From Clostridia bacterium (GTDB taxonomy: Bacteria > Bacillota > Clostridia > Christensenellales > Borkfalkiaceae): DNA of 39,731 nt. The stretch's first letter is position 1; every line of letters begins with the position of its first letter. The notes beneath the pieces are model-generated. The model saw only the letters and a list, made by a program, of their open reading frames with translations, did no database searches and had not been told where the DNA came from. Both the position numbers and the translations under genes were made by a program. Shown here one piece after another: positions 38,927-39,731 of the stretch. Location of the stretch: positions 1-39,731 of the forward strand of contig JAFQJB010000021.1 in the NCBI GenBank assembly GCA_017397305.1. The letters run 5' to 3'.

Positions 38927-39731
38927 TTGAGAGATATTATCGGGCGTATTAAACAAATTGAAGAAGAGCAGTTAAAAAGGCGGACGGAGGACAGGCTATC
39001 AAGTTATAACACGGGGGAGATTAAGCACTTAAAACAACTTGCCTTTCACAAATGCCAAAAAAAGAACAGGTGGGTGTTTGGTGGGAATAGAAGTGGAAAG
39101 ACGGAGTGCGGTGCAGTGGAAGCGGTGTATATGGCAAGGGGGATTCATCCTTATAGAGAAAATAGAAAGGACGTTTTCGGGTGGGTAGTATCCCTTTCCC
39201 AACAAGTGCAAAGGGACGTTGCTCAGTCAAAAATTCTATCTTATCTAAACAAGAGTTGGATAGAGGACGTGACCATGCTATCGGGTAAAAAGGACAGCCT
39301 AAAATACGGCGTAATCGACCAAATCGTTATCAAAAACGTGTTTGGCGGAAGGTCGGTTATCGGTTTTAAGTCGTGCGACCAGGGTAGAGAAAAGTTTCAA
39401 GGCAGTTCACTCGACTTCGTGTGGTTTGACGAAGAACCGCCCGAAGATATTTACGAGGAGTGCCGTATGCGTGTTTTGGATAGACGTGGGGATATTTTCG
39501 GCACGATGACACCACTTAAAGGCTTGACCTTTATTTACGACCAAATCTATCTAAACAAGGGCAATTCCCCTGAGGTGTGGTACGAGTTTATGGAATGGGC
39601 GGACAATCCGTTCTTGGACAGGCGTGAGATCGAGGCTTTGGAAGGGTGTTTGGACGAGGTGACGCTGCAATCGAGGCGATACGGGAAATTTGCGAGTAAG
39701 GAAGGGTTGGTGTATCCGGAATTTGACGAGC
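38927..39731 (+). CDS. terL: Phage terminase large subunit (partial, runs off the window)
   Basis: This is the ATPase/nuclease that packages phage DNA into proheads. The open frame has 268 codons and is still open at the window edge. The ATPase domain shows Walker A GGNRSGKT (residues 52-59), Walker B LDFVWFDEE (162-170) and the coupling motif GTMTPLKG (192-199). The nuclease domain would lie beyond the edge. The start is TTG at 38927 with a strong GGGAGGCGG upstream. No small terminase or integrase gene precedes it. The next gene to the left, a host-type gene, is transcribed away. It marks the border of a prophage or a domesticated phage-like cluster. Confidence 0.9.
   Translation, partial: MRDIIGRIKQIEEEQLKRRTEDRLSSYNTGEIKHLKQLAFHKCQKKNRWVFGGNRSGKTECGAVEAVYMARGIHPYRENRKDVFGWVVSLSQQVQRDVAQSKILSYLNKSWIEDVTMLSGKKDSLKYGVIDQIVIKNVFGGRSVIGFKSCDQGREKFQGSSLDFVWFDEEPPEDIYEECRMRVLDRRGDIFGTMTPLKGLTFIYDQIYLNKGNSPEVWYEFMEWADNPFLDRREIEALEGCLDEVTLQSRRYGKFASKEGLVYPEFDE

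Overview
The window looks like chromosomal DNA from an anaerobic, endospore-forming Bacillota of the class Clostridia, probably an uncultured gut lineage. This rests on sequence features: low-to-moderate GC, strong Shine-Dalgarno sites, sigma-A promoters with 17-bp spacers, a gerA-type germination operon, sigK, a PerR/rubrerythrin/rubredoxin cluster, type III glutamine synthetase and a TM1266-type hydrogenase regulator. The species cannot be named from the sequence alone.

Layout. 0-3.4 kb: a NusG-domain-II membrane protein (minus strand), then the Leloir pair galT-galE. 3.5-6.0 kb: NAD synthase whose glutaminase domain has lost its catalytic cysteine, then a YgjV-like membrane protein. 6.1-7.5 kb: a peroxide/oxygen defence operon (perR, reverse rubrerythrin, short rubredoxin, BFD-like ferredoxin) behind a perfect 7-1-7 operator. 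7.6-9.9 kb: a GH127 enzyme, a cluster of palindromic intergenic elements and tRNA-Leu(UAG), with a second partial copy of the tRNA 3' end. 10-13.2 kb: mgsA, a YhcH-family protein, an SGNH hydrolase and glycerate kinase. 13.2-17.3 kb: glnN and a convergent NhaC antiporter.

17.4-26.5 kb is a lipoate-dependent 2-oxoacid dehydrogenase locus: a DeoR regulator, a divergent SorE-like zinc dehydrogenase, E2 with two lipoyl domains, E3, a fused E1 alpha/beta and, after a repeat-rich gap, lipoate-protein ligase. 26.5-31.8 kb holds the minus-strand gerA operon (AA-AB-AC), an unknown membrane protein and the divergent sigK. 31.9-34.2 kb holds the TM1266-type regulator, an SDR, thyA and folA. 34.3-36.6 kb has a MATE efflux gene behind a leader with a 14-codon ORF and mutually exclusive antiterminator and terminator stems, followed by a ZIP metal transporter. 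36.7-38.7 kb is a 680-residue probable glycosidase-like protein of unknown family. The right edge enters a phage-type terminase large-subunit gene, cut by the window end.

Most notable: (1) the MATE leader, which looks like a translation-coupled attenuator; (2) the Cys-to-Gly change in the NadE glutaminase site; (3) a conserved promoter element of about 40 bp shared by the terminase and the unknown membrane gene beside sigK; (4) the oxoacid dehydrogenase locus, whose substrate is unclear; (5) two groups of palindromic or direct repeats, one carrying a copy of a tRNA 3' end.
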